A stretch of DNA of 64,000 nt from Paraburkholderia sp. BL23I1N1 (GTDB lineage: Bacteria; Pseudomonadota; Gammaproteobacteria; Burkholderiales; Burkholderiaceae), in assembly GCF_003610295.1 (NCBI RefSeq), contig NZ_RAPV01000001.1, positions 6,448,001 to 6,512,000 on the forward strand, in the 5' to 3' direction. The position numbers and the translations under genes were made by a program. Every line of letters begins with the position of its first letter. Within the stretch, counting starts at the first letter, position 1. Under the pieces are notes generated by a model, which saw only the letters and a program-made list of their open reading frames with translations, made no database searches and had not been told where the DNA came from. This document shows, piece after piece, positions 54,940 to 63,411 of this stretch.

Positions 54940-55168
54940 CTCGCACCTCGTAACAAATTGTTACTGCCAAGTTTAAGCGATTGCCATGCGAATTGAATGA
55001 GGGAAAACGCAATACACTGTTGCGGACTATTACGACAGGGTTACTCCCGGGCGGCCGGTGGCTCGCGAAAATGCACCTGAAAACGCGGTAAATAACGCAA
55101 AAAAATGCACGCACGACACGACGCGTTAAGATGCGCAAACCTTTGCCCACCTACAAACGGGTTACGCC

Positions 55169-55552
55169 ATGTACACGTCAACTTTCATCTTTGCGACCCG
55201 GCAATTAGATGAACGCTTCTATCGGCTCGACGACGCCATCGCCTCTGCCGCCAAGGCCATTCCCGGCTATCTCGGCGAAGAGGCGTGGGAAAACACGTCG
55301 ACCGGCCTGACGTCGAATGTGTACTACTGGGCGTCGCTCGACGCCTTGCAGGCATTGATGCAGCACCCTGCGCATCTGGAAGCGAAAGCGGCGCAGGCAA
55401 ACTGGCTCGATGGTTACCAGGTGATCATCTCCGAAGTGCTGCGCACCTATGGCGATGCAGGCTTCGCGCATCCTGCTGCGGGCCATGCCGGACAAAACGG
55501 ACAAAATGGACAAAACGGACGGACTGCGGAGGCCGCGCCGCCCGCGCCGTGA
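55169..55552 (+). CDS. Antibiotic-biosynthesis-monooxygenase-like (ABM) domain protein
   Basis: 127 residues. A dimeric alpha/beta ferredoxin-like domain is suggested by TSTFIFATRQLDERFYRLDDAI, IPGYLGEEAWENTSTGLTSNVYYW and HPAHLEAKAAQANWLDGYQVII. The usual catalytic residues cannot be assigned. After residue ~105 the chain is GQNGQNGQNGRTAE, encoded by a 9-bp tandem repeat at 55490-55530. Stops 10 bases from the converging MHS transporter gene. Confidence 0.78.
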   Translation: MYTSTFIFATRQLDERFYRLDDAIASAAKAIPGYLGEEAWENTSTGLTSNVYYWASLDALQALMQHPAHLEAKAAQANWLDGYQVIISEVLRTYGDAGFAHPAAGHAGQNGQNGQNGRTAEAAPPAP

Positions 55553-55562
55553 AAGCGCCGGC

Positions 55563-56906
55563 CTACTTCGCTTCCTTGAACAGCACCACACCGGCGAAAC
55601 TCACCAGCCCGCACGCCAGGACATACCAGGCCGGTGCGTAGAAACTACCCGACATGCGCCACAAGGCGCTGACGATCAACTGCGCAAAGCCGCCGAAAAG
55701 CGTCACGCCCAGCGCGTAGATGATGCCGAGCGAGGTCGCCCGCACTTCCGGTTTGAACGCTTCGAGAATCAGCACGAAAGCCGCAGGACTGGAAAGCGTC
55801 ATCAAGCCGATCAGCACGAAGACGACCAGCACCACCGTATAGATCGACGGCCAGGTTTTGATCGCGTAAAACGCCGGCAGCAGCACGGTCAGCGACACCA
55901 CCGACGCCGCGTACAGCAAGGTCTTGCGACGCGGCATGCGGTCAGCGAGACGGCCGGCGAGCGGCGAGCCGATCAGCAGCACGAGGCCGGCCGTGCAACC
56001 GGCCAGCAGCGACACCGCGGCGGGCATGCCGGTTGTCATCGTCAGGAAAGACGGCAGGAAAAACACGATCACGTACATCGACGAGGTGCCACCGATTACC
56101 AGCATCGTGCCCGCTACGATCTGCCGCCATTCGATGCGCGCCTTAGGCGGGGCCGCGATTGGCGACCCTGCTTTCGCCGCATGCGCGGCCGGCAAGGTCT
56201 CGTCGAGATGCTTGCGCAGATAGAAACCGAGCGGACCGATCAGGAGCCCGATCAAAAACGGCACGCGCCATCCCCAGGCAAGCAATGCTTCATGCGACAG
56301 GCTGCGCGTGAGTGTTGCGGCCACCAGCGCACCGGCTAGCGCCGCGCCGCCCTGAGAGGCCATCTGCCAGCTCACCAGCGAACCGCGCCGCCCCGTGCTG
56401 CCCGACTCCATCAGCAAGGTGGTCGCCGCGCCCACTTCTCCGCCCGCCGAAAAGCCTTGCAGCAAACGGCCCAGCACGATGATCGCCGGTGCTGCCAGGC
56501 CGATCGTTGCGTAAGTCGGCGCGAGGCCGATCATGCCGGTGCCGAGCGCCATCAGCGAAACGGTCAGCACGAGGGCCTGCTTGCGGCCCACGCGGTCGGC
56601 ATACGCGCCGATCACGATACTGCCGAGCGGCCGCACCACGAAGCCCACGCCGAAGGTGGCGAGCGACATCATCAGCGCGCCCAGTTCGCTTCCGGCCGGA
56701 AAGAACAGTTTGCCGATTACCGCGGCGAAGAAGCTGTAGACCGTAAAGTCGAAAAACTCGAGGCCGTTGCCGAGCGCCGCGGCAAAGACGGTCCGGCGCG
56801 ACGCCTGCCGCTCTTTCGCGTTGGTCGCGTTGGTCGCGTTGGCCGCGTTGGCCGCCTCGTTCACCTCGGCCGCAACGGTACTGGCGGTGTGTTGGATTGT
56901 ATTCAT
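55563..56906 (-). CDS. MFS transporter of the metabolite:H+ symporter (MHS) family
   Basis: 447 residues, twelve membrane segments. MHS signatures: AALGNGLEFFDFTVYSFFAAV, GFVVRPLGSIVIGAYADRVGRKQAL, GRLLQGFSAGGEVGAATTLLME, AGRLADRMPRRKTLL. Imports organic acids or amino-acid-like compounds. Residues ~16-30 read NEAANAANATNATNA, from a 9-bp repeat (56817-56857). Follows the porin gene by 13 bases in the same direction, so the pair would carry one compound through both membranes. Confidence 0.93.
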   Translation of the reverse strand: MNTIQHTASTVAAEVNEAANAANATNATNAKERQASRRTVFAAALGNGLEFFDFTVYSFFAAVIGKLFFPAGSELGALMMSLATFGVGFVVRPLGSIVIGAYADRVGRKQALVLTVSLMALGTGMIGLAPTYATIGLAAPAIIVLGRLLQGFSAGGEVGAATTLLMESGSTGRRGSLVSWQMASQGGAALAGALVAATLTRSLSHEALLAWGWRVPFLIGLLIGPLGFYLRKHLDETLPAAHAAKAGSPIAAPPKARIEWRQIVAGTMLVIGGTSSMYVIVFFLPSFLTMTTGMPAAVSLLAGCTAGLVLLIGSPLAGRLADRMPRRKTLLYAASVVSLTVLLPAFYAIKTWPSIYTVVLVVFVLIGLMTLSSPAAFVLILEAFKPEVRATSLGIIYALGVTLFGGFAQLIVSALWRMSGSFYAPAWYVLACGLVSFAGVVLFKEAK

Positions 56907-56919
56907 CGGAGAGTCGCGC

Positions 56920-58116
56920 CTAGAAGTTGTGATACATGCCCAGCGACATGGTGACCGGCGTCGTGCCGAGTTCCGGTGCGGTGCTGCCGGTTTGGGTCGG
57001 CAGCGGATTATTGTTCAGCAGTACGGTGGAAATGCCGTAGTTGCGGATAAAGCCAGCACGCGCATAGAGCCCTGTGCGTTTGGAGAGGGTGTAGTCGTAA
57101 CCGAGCATCACGCCGAATGCCGAATCTTTCGCAGGGTTGTTTGCCGAGTCGTGCACGCCGGACGTATCGCGATACACCACAGAAGCCCGGAATGCATTGC
57201 GCCCGACTGGCCAGATCGTGCCGAGTGTATAGACGCGCGCGATGCCGTCGTTGGCGAGCTTCGGCGCGTACTGGTTGAACGCGCCGGACAGCACGATCTT
57301 GCCGGTGTCGACCACCACGCCGAGGCCGTACAGATCGTTGCGCACGCTGCCCGTACCGCCGGTTCCGCCCGCGCCACCCGTACCTGTCGCACCCCACACC
57401 TGGTTGTAGGTCCCCGTCAGGTAAGTCGTGCCGTCATACCACTGCAACAGCGCGCCCTGCGCCGCGGCGGCAGGCGCCTGTCCCGCGACATTGCTCGGCG
57501 CGTACATCAGCTGCGTGCTGAAGCCCGCAAAGCTCGGCGACAGGTAGGTGATCGCGTTGTTCACCCGCGCGGGAAGTTGCGTCGCGCCCCGGCCGAGGTC
57601 GCTGTTGTAGCCAACGCCCTTCGCTGTCTGCACGACACCGGTGCCGAGCCACGTATAGGCCGAATTGGTGCCCACCGTGCCGAACACGTCGACGAAAAGC
57701 GGCAGGCCCGTGCCGATCTGTTTGCCGAAACGCACGCGGCCATAGGTCGACGAGTTCAGCCCCACCCATGCTTGGCGATTGAAGAACGAACTGTTGTCCT
57801 GCATGGCGCCGCTATTGGCAAGATAGCCACTTTCCAGATTGAATTCGGCGCGCAGACCGCCGCCCAGATCTTCCCGCCCGAAGAAGCCGAATTTCGACGT
57901 CCATTCGCCGCCGCTCTGAGTCTGCACCAGCGACTTGCCGCCCACGGTCTGATAGTTCACGCCCATATCGACCGCTCCGTACAGCGCCATGCCTTCACGC
58001 AGGCTGCCGTTGAACTCCGGCAGCGCGGCGAGCAAAGTCGACTGATACGACTCTGCGTGCGCCGTGTTAGTGCCGAGCGTCAGCAGTGCCGCGCTCATTG
58101 CGATACGTTTTTTCAT
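56920..58116 (-). CDS. Outer-membrane porin (Burkholderia type, Gram-negative porin)
   Basis: 398 residues with signal peptide (IAMSAALLTLGTNTAHA). Beta-barrel strands: LYGAVDMGVNYQTVGGKS, SKFGFFGREDLGGGLRAEFNLESGY, FNRQAWVGLNSSTYGRVRFGKQ (eyelet region), and C-terminal aromatic strand MSLGMYHNF. A Gly/Thr-rich loop GATGTGGAGGTGGTG is inserted near residue 245. Lies between the amidohydrolase (133-base gap) and the transporter. Confidence 0.94.
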   Translation of the reverse strand: MKKRIAMSAALLTLGTNTAHAESYQSTLLAALPEFNGSLREGMALYGAVDMGVNYQTVGGKSLVQTQSGGEWTSKFGFFGREDLGGGLRAEFNLESGYLANSGAMQDNSSFFNRQAWVGLNSSTYGRVRFGKQIGTGLPLFVDVFGTVGTNSAYTWLGTGVVQTAKGVGYNSDLGRGATQLPARVNNAITYLSPSFAGFSTQLMYAPSNVAGQAPAAAAQGALLQWYDGTTYLTGTYNQVWGATGTGGAGGTGGTGSVRNDLYGLGVVVDTGKIVLSGAFNQYAPKLANDGIARVYTLGTIWPVGRNAFRASVVYRDTSGVHDSANNPAKDSAFGVMLGYDYTLSKRTGLYARAGFIRNYGISTVLLNNNPLPTQTGSTAPELGTTPVTMSLGMYHNF

Positions 58117-58249
58117 GGGTCTCCCTACTCCTCGCGTGCCATTGATGGCTGGAAATGAAGTGCAAAACTGAACTGAAGATTCCGGCGCTTGGGACGCCGG
58201 ATCGAAACCGGGCGAGCCGACCGTGCTCAGGTGGCCACCAAGGCAGCCC

Positions 58250-59437
58250 TCAAGCCACGCTCAAACAGCGCTCGGTGAGTCCGACGAAGTAAGCAGCACC
58301 CCAACTGAGTGCCGCGTCATTGAAGTCGTATCCCGGGTTGTGGACCGCGCAACCGCCTTTCGAGTCGACGCCGTTGCCGAGCACCACGTAGCATCCCGGC
58401 ACTACTTCGGTCATCCACGAGAAGTCCTCGCTGCCCATCACCGCATCGGGCATTAGCGTGTAGCCCTGCGGCCCGGCCAGGGCTTCGATGGTTTCGATCG
58501 CGATGTTGGCTGCGCCGCGATGGTTGACGAGCGGGCGCGAGATCTGCTTGTAGTCGACTTCGGCCGTGGCGCCGTAGGTTTGCGCCTGCAATTGGGCAAT
58601 GCTGCGGATCCGCGCTTCGACGGTGTCGCGCGTTTCCGAATCGAGCGCGCGCACCGAGAGTTTCAGCGTCGCGGTTTCGGGGATCACATTGGGCGCGGTG
58701 CCGGCGTGGATCGCGCCGACCGTCACCACGGCCGCGCGGGTCGGCTCGATGTTGCGAGCGACGATCGATTGCAAGGCCAGCACGATGTTGGCCGCCGCGA
58801 CGATCGGATCGCAGCCCAACTGCGGCATTGCGCCATGCGTGCCCTTGCCGGTCACGGTGATCGTCACCGAATCGGACGAGGCCATCATGCAGCCGTGGCG
58901 CAGCGCGAAATGGCCGACCGGCAAGCCCGGCGCGTTATGCAGCGCGAACACCTGGTCGCACGGAAAACGCGCGAAGAGACCGTCCGCGATCATCTTCGAG
59001 GCGCCGCCCAGGCCCTCTTCCGCGGGTTGAAAGATCACGTTCAACGTGCCGTTGAATTCGCCGCGGATTGCGAGGCGGTGCGCGGCGGCCAACAGGATCG
59101 CGGTGTGGCCGTCGTGGCCGCACGCATGCATGGTCTGCGCCACAGTGCTCGCGTACGGCAGGCCGGTGGCTTCCTGGATCGGTAAGGCGTCCATGTCGGC
59201 GCGCAGGCCGAGCGTGCGGCTCGACGCGCCCCGCCGCAGTTGGCCGACCACGCCGGTGCCGCCGATGCCCGTTGTCACGTCATAGCCCCATTCGGCGAGC
59301 TTGCGCGCGACCAGTTCGGCGGTACGCGTTTCAGCGAAGCCGAGTTCGGGATGCGCGTGGATGTCGCGGCGAATCGAAATGAACTCGTGCTCGGTCTCGC
59401 GCAGTTCGGCGAGAAGCTGGGGAAAAGACTGCGTCAT
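58250..59437 (-). CDS. M20D-family amidohydrolase (N-acyl amino acid / hippurate type)
   Basis: 395 residues from ATG 59437 (ribosome site GGAGC). Metal ligands and motifs: RRDIHAHPELGFAETRT, LGLRADMDALPIQEATGLPY, MHACGHDGHTAILL, FQPAEEGLGGASKMI, MGSEDFSWM. Dimerisation domain ~185-300 (ITVTGKGTHGAMP). The family cleaves N-acylated amino acids such as hippurate, N-acetyl or auxin conjugates. With porin and MHS transporter downstream and a divergent LysR upstream it forms a scavenging cluster. Confidence 0.93.
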   Translation of the reverse strand: MTQSFPQLLAELRETEHEFISIRRDIHAHPELGFAETRTAELVARKLAEWGYDVTTGIGGTGVVGQLRRGASSRTLGLRADMDALPIQEATGLPYASTVAQTMHACGHDGHTAILLAAAHRLAIRGEFNGTLNVIFQPAEEGLGGASKMIADGLFARFPCDQVFALHNAPGLPVGHFALRHGCMMASSDSVTITVTGKGTHGAMPQLGCDPIVAAANIVLALQSIVARNIEPTRAAVVTVGAIHAGTAPNVIPETATLKLSVRALDSETRDTVEARIRSIAQLQAQTYGATAEVDYKQISRPLVNHRGAANIAIETIEALAGPQGYTLMPDAVMGSEDFSWMTEVVPGCYVVLGNGVDSKGGCAVHNPGYDFNDAALSWGAAYFVGLTERCLSVA

Positions 59438-59561
59438 TCGTTTTGCTCCGATTAGGCCGGCTGTCGTTTCGCAACGGTCGAAGCAAATCGTAAAGATCAG
59501 ACCTGAAAACAAATAAGCACAAATTTTGATGCGCATAACCACTGGTGCTATATTCCGCATC

Positions 59562-60482
59562 ATGAAAATTCACCACCTGCGAGCACTGGTCGCGATTGCC
59601 TCGACCGGCAGCATCAATGGCGCGGCAAAAGCGCTGTACGTGACGCAACCGGCCATCACGAAGGCGGTGCGGGAACTGGAGACGGAATTCGGCGTGCGCC
59701 TGCTGGAGCGCAACCCGTGGGGCGTCGTGCCCACGGCTGAAGGCGCGGCGCTGGTGAGCCGGGCGCGCACCGTGGTGCGCGAGATGGAGCGCGCCGAGGA
59801 GGATATGGCGCATCTGAAGGGATTGCGCGACGGCAGCCTGGTGATCGGCATCACGCCGATTGTCGGCACGACAGGACTTGCCGACGCCTTCGTCCAATTT
59901 CGCAAACGCTGGCCGATGGTAACGCTGGAGTTTCGCGAGCTAGGTTTCAATCAGTTGCACGAACAACTCCGCAATCGCACGCTGGATCTGGCGTTCGCCG
60001 CATTCGCGCGACCGGCGAGCGATCTGGGCAGCGTGAAGCGGATGGTCTCGTTCGAAACCGTATTCGTGACGCGCGCGCAGAGTCCCTATGCGAACGCGGC
60101 GTCGCTCGAAGCGGTGCAGGAAGCCGAGTGGATTCACACCGACGTGACGGACAACTACCCGGGCTTCGTGCGCGCGATGTTCGAATGCGCCGAGCTCGCG
60201 CCGCCCCGCCGGATCACGCGCTGCACGTCGTACGCACTGTTTTACAGCCTGACGATCAGCACCGACGCGATTTTCGCGTGGACCACGCATTCACTTGAAG
60301 AGACCGCGCTCGGGCAAAGCTTCGTGCGCCTCGCGCTGCCGGTCGCGCCGCCGCCGCTGCAGTTGTATCTGCTGTCGCCGCAAGAATCGCAACTGACGCG
60401 GCCGGCGGAATATTTTGTCCACTGCATCGAGCAGGCAATCGGGCCGCTGTTGAAGGGGCCGGTGGTGGGCGAAGGGGTTTGA
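59562..60482 (+). CDS. LysR-family regulator divergent from the amidohydrolase
   Basis: 306 residues from ATG 59562. HTH IHHLRALVAIASTGSINGAAKALYVTQPAITKAVRELE; effector domain ~90-300 (GSLVIGITPIVGTTGLADAFVQF, RNRTLDLAFAAF). The 124-base divergent region to 59437 must hold both promoters and the LysR site. Likely activates the amidohydrolase-porin-transporter cluster in response to the substrate or its product. Confidence 0.93.
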   Translation: MKIHHLRALVAIASTGSINGAAKALYVTQPAITKAVRELETEFGVRLLERNPWGVVPTAEGAALVSRARTVVREMERAEEDMAHLKGLRDGSLVIGITPIVGTTGLADAFVQFRKRWPMVTLEFRELGFNQLHEQLRNRTLDLAFAAFARPASDLGSVKRMVSFETVFVTRAQSPYANAASLEAVQEAEWIHTDVTDNYPGFVRAMFECAELAPPRRITRCTSYALFYSLTISTDAIFAWTTHSLEETALGQSFVRLALPVAPPPLQLYLLSPQESQLTRPAEYFVHCIEQAIGPLLKGPVVGEGV

Positions 60483-60525
60483 ATGGATTGGCAGGGTGGA
60501 TTAGCCAGTCGTTCCCGCCTCTTTT

Positions 60526-60574
60526 TGTCCGATACTTCACACAAAAATTCGCCAAATGCACGAAGTATCGGACA
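60526..60574. promoter_or_regulatory. hipBA operator candidate, distal inverted pair
   Basis: TGTCCGATACTTC (60526-60538) and its exact reverse complement GAAGTATCGGACA (60562-60574). The pair spans 49 bases, the same geometry as the proximal pair. Confidence 0.65.
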
Positions 60575-60635
60575 CATCGTGAAGATTTTTAGTGCGTATC
60601 GCCACCCCGTCCGCGGCCTCAGATCAAAGTCAATT

Positions 60636-60684
60636 TGTCCGATACTTTTGACAAAGTACGAATATTTGCCTAATCTATCGGACA
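60636..60684. promoter_or_regulatory. hipBA operator candidate, proximal inverted pair overlapping the start codon
   Basis: TGTCCGATA (60636-60644) and TATCGGACA (60676-60684) again span 49 bases and end on the A of the hipB ATG. The pairs are offset by exactly 110 bases. Confidence 0.7.
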
Positions 60685-61067
60685 TGCCACGCACCTTTAA
60701 TCGTTCCTTCCCGTCGGTCGAGAAACAGATGCGCGCTCTCGGAGAGCGGCTCAAACTCGCTCGTCTGCGGCGCGAACTCTCCACTGTTCTGTTCGCCGAA
60801 AGGCTCGGCATTTCGCGCGACACATTGAGCCGCCTCGAGAAAGGAGATCCGAATATCGCTCTCGGCACCTATATGCGAGCGCTTCGCGTGCTGGGTCTCG
60901 ACAAGGACATGGACGCCGTCGCCCGCGACGACGAACTGGGCCGCAAGCTGCAAGACCTCAAGTTGCCGGGCCAGCGAAAACCGCGTACGAACGTGTCCGG
61001 CGCTGCGTCTGTCAAAAGCGCGCCGCCGGCAAAAAAACACCCGAAGAAATCTGATGGCCAGCAATAA
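60684..61067 (+). CDS. hipB: HipB-like XRE antitoxin/repressor
   Basis: 127 residues. HTH ~16-75: ALGERLKLARLRRELSTVLFAERLGISRDTLSRLEKGDPNIALGTY; basic tail rich in Lys (APPAKKHPKKSDGQQ). ATG 60684 sits in the operator. Overlaps hipA by 14 bases. Represses the operon and neutralises HipA (family knowledge). Confidence 0.9.
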   Translation: MPRTFNRSFPSVEKQMRALGERLKLARLRRELSTVLFAERLGISRDTLSRLEKGDPNIALGTYMRALRVLGLDKDMDAVARDDELGRKLQDLKLPGQRKPRTNVSGAASVKSAPPAKKHPKKSDGQQ

Positions 61068-62310
61068 ACCTCGAGATGCATTCAAGGTATTCCTCGACGC
61101 AGCCGAACTGAGCGACTTGCAACAGGTCGGCACCTTGTACCGCCAAACCTCACGTACCGACTTGCCTGCCTCTTTTTCCTATGCGAAGCGCTGGGTAGAC
61201 GAGCGCAACGCATTCATGCTCGACCCGCGTCTCGAGTTATGGACCGACGAGCAATACCCGCCTGCGAAGTCCGTCGCATTCGGCGTCTTCATGGATTCGG
61301 TGCCGGATCGCTGGGGGCGCGTGTTGATGGAGCGCCGCGAAGCCGCCGCGGCGGATCGCGAAGACCGGCCCATGCGCAATTTGCAGGAACTCGACTTTTT
61401 GCTGGGCGTACACGACCTGACGCGAGCAGGCGCATTGCGGTTTCAGGATGTGGAGGAACGTTTTCTCGACAACAGTGCCGACGCCGCGCCGCCTGTCACC
61501 GACCTCGCACCCCTCGCGCATATCAGCCTGCGCATTGAAGAGGCGGATATCGAAAAGCTACCCGAGTACGAGCAGTGGCTCGCCATGCTGATCGCCCCCG
61601 GCACCTCACTCGGCGGCGCTCGTCCCAAGGCAAACTTCACAAGCCTGGGCGACGATCTGTGGATCGCCAAATTCCCCGCGAAAGACGACCGCTACGACAT
61701 CGGCGCGTGGGAATTCATCTTCCACCGGTTGGCCAGGAAAGCCGGCATCTGGGTGCCGCAGTCCGAGCTCAAATACGTCGGCCCACGTTACGGGACGTTC
61801 TGCGTCGAACGATTTGATCGCCGGGAAGGCAGCCGGCGCATGTACACCTCCGCCATGACCTTGCTCGAACGTCAGGATGGCGAATCGGACGCAAGCTATC
61901 TGGACATTGCCGAGTACCTCGCCGATAACGGCGCGCAAGGCCATATCGACGAAGATCTTGCTCAACTATTCCGAAGAGTGGTCTTTAACGTACTCGTAGG
62001 GAACCGCGACGATCATCTTCGCAATCACGGCTTCATTCGGGAGCCGTCGGGCTGGCGACTCTCGCCGGCCTTCGATATGAATCCGAACCCGGGCAAGCGC
62101 GAACACGCGCTGACGCTGGACGGCATCAGCGCTCTGCCGAGCCTCGAAACCACCATCGAAACCGCCGAGTTTTATCGGCTCGACGACACGCATGCGCGCC
62201 GTATAGTCGCGGAAGTTCAAGACGCGGTCGACACATGGCGGGAAGAAGCCACCGCACTGAATCTGTCCAGGCCCGAAATACAGCGAATGGAGCCAGTATT
62301 TCAGGTTTGA
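61054..62310 (+). CDS. hipA: HipA-like serine/threonine kinase toxin
   Basis: 418 residues. HipA N-terminal unit (~10-140, FGVFMDSVPDRWGR), then the kinase: loop GTSLGGARPK (183-192), ATP Lys in LWIAKFP (~206), catalytic NRDDHLRNHGF (317-327) and metal Asp in SPAFDMNP (~341). E. coli HipA phosphorylates glutamyl-tRNA synthetase; the target here is not known. All kinase residues are present. Overlap with hipB indicates coupled translation. Confidence 0.93.
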   Translation: MASNKPRDAFKVFLDAAELSDLQQVGTLYRQTSRTDLPASFSYAKRWVDERNAFMLDPRLELWTDEQYPPAKSVAFGVFMDSVPDRWGRVLMERREAAAADREDRPMRNLQELDFLLGVHDLTRAGALRFQDVEERFLDNSADAAPPVTDLAPLAHISLRIEEADIEKLPEYEQWLAMLIAPGTSLGGARPKANFTSLGDDLWIAKFPAKDDRYDIGAWEFIFHRLARKAGIWVPQSELKYVGPRYGTFCVERFDRREGSRRMYTSAMTLLERQDGESDASYLDIAEYLADNGAQGHIDEDLAQLFRRVVFNVLVGNRDDHLRNHGFIREPSGWRLSPAFDMNPNPGKREHALTLDGISALPSLETTIETAEFYRLDDTHARRIVAEVQDAVDTWREEATALNLSRPEIQRMEPVFQV

Positions 62311-62490
62311 TGCCCTCATCGAGCAGCTCCATGTCCGAGGCGTGCCGCTCGGATCCGCCTCCATCGCGCTCGCGTTCCGGCACATCTCCCCCTACCCCTT
62401 ATAATCCGGCATGATCCGACTTCCGCACCCTCTCCCCCCGCAATCCGCCGCACCCGGCCGATCGGCCGCCCACCGCTCTCCGGCGGCCGC

Positions 62491-63348
62491 ATGAAAACAC
62501 CCAAACGTCTGCTCCCGCTGGTCGAAGAAGGCCTGATCGACGAAGTCATCTCGCAGTTGATGAGCGGCAAGGAAGCCACCGTTTACGTGGTCCGCAGCGG
62601 CGAATCCACGCGTTGCGCGAAGGTCTATAAGGACGCCAAACAGCGCAGTTTCCGCCAGGCCGCGTCCTATCAGCAGGGTCGCAAGGTCAAGAACAGCCGC
62701 CAGCAGCGCGCGATGGAAAAAGGCAGCCGCTATGGCCGCGAAGTGCAGGAGCAAGCCTGGCAGAACGCCGAAGTGGACGCGCTGTTCCAGCTCGCCAATG
62801 CCGGCGTGCGCGTGCCGCAACCGTTCATCTGCACCGACGGCGTGTTGCTGATGGAATTGGTGACCGATGCGGACGGCGACGTCGCGCCGCGCTTGAACGA
62901 TGTCGAGATGACCGAAGCACGCGCGCTCGAATTGCACGCGGTGCTGCTCAACCAGGTGGTGCGCATGCTGTGCGCCGGCATGATTCACGGCGACCTGTCC
63001 GAATACAACATCCTGCTCGCGGCAGACGGCCCGGTGATCATCGACCTGCCGCAAGCGGTGGATGCCGCCGGCAATCTGGAAGCGCCGGCCATGCTGGAGC
63101 GCGACGTGAACAACCTCGCCACGTATTTCGGCCGCTTCGCGCCCGCGCTGCTCGACACGAGCTACGGCAAAGAAATCTGGTCGCTGTACGAAGCGGGCGC
63201 TTTGCACGTGGATGCCGAATTGACCGGCCGTGTCGAACTGGACACCACGCCGATCGATCTCGAAGGCGTGCTGCAGGAACTCGAAGACACCCGCCTCGAC
63301 GAAGAAGCGCGCCTGCGCTACGAACAGTCACTGCGCAGCGGGACGTAA
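62491..63348 (+). CDS. RIO-type serine protein kinase
   Basis: 285 residues. RIO fold: MSGKEATVYVV (nucleotide loop), Lys44 in RCAKVYK, catalytic MIHGDLSEYNIL (His166-Asp168, Asn173) and metal Asp in VIIDLPQAVD (185). The Ser-Gly-Lys-Glu-Ala loop is the RIO1 signature. Common as a lone gene in proteobacteria with unknown target. The ATG follows a Pro/Arg-rich stretch without a strong ribosome site. Confidence 0.9.
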   Translation: MKTPKRLLPLVEEGLIDEVISQLMSGKEATVYVVRSGESTRCAKVYKDAKQRSFRQAASYQQGRKVKNSRQQRAMEKGSRYGREVQEQAWQNAEVDALFQLANAGVRVPQPFICTDGVLLMELVTDADGDVAPRLNDVEMTEARALELHAVLLNQVVRMLCAGMIHGDLSEYNILLAADGPVIIDLPQAVDAAGNLEAPAMLERDVNNLATYFGRFAPALLDTSYGKEIWSLYEAGALHVDAELTGRVELDTTPIDLEGVLQELEDTRLDEEARLRYEQSLRSGT

Positions 63349-63411
63349 GCAAAACATAAGCAGAACATAAGCGGCACCTGCACGTCCACGCCGCACCGCT
63401 TCGAGAAGCGG

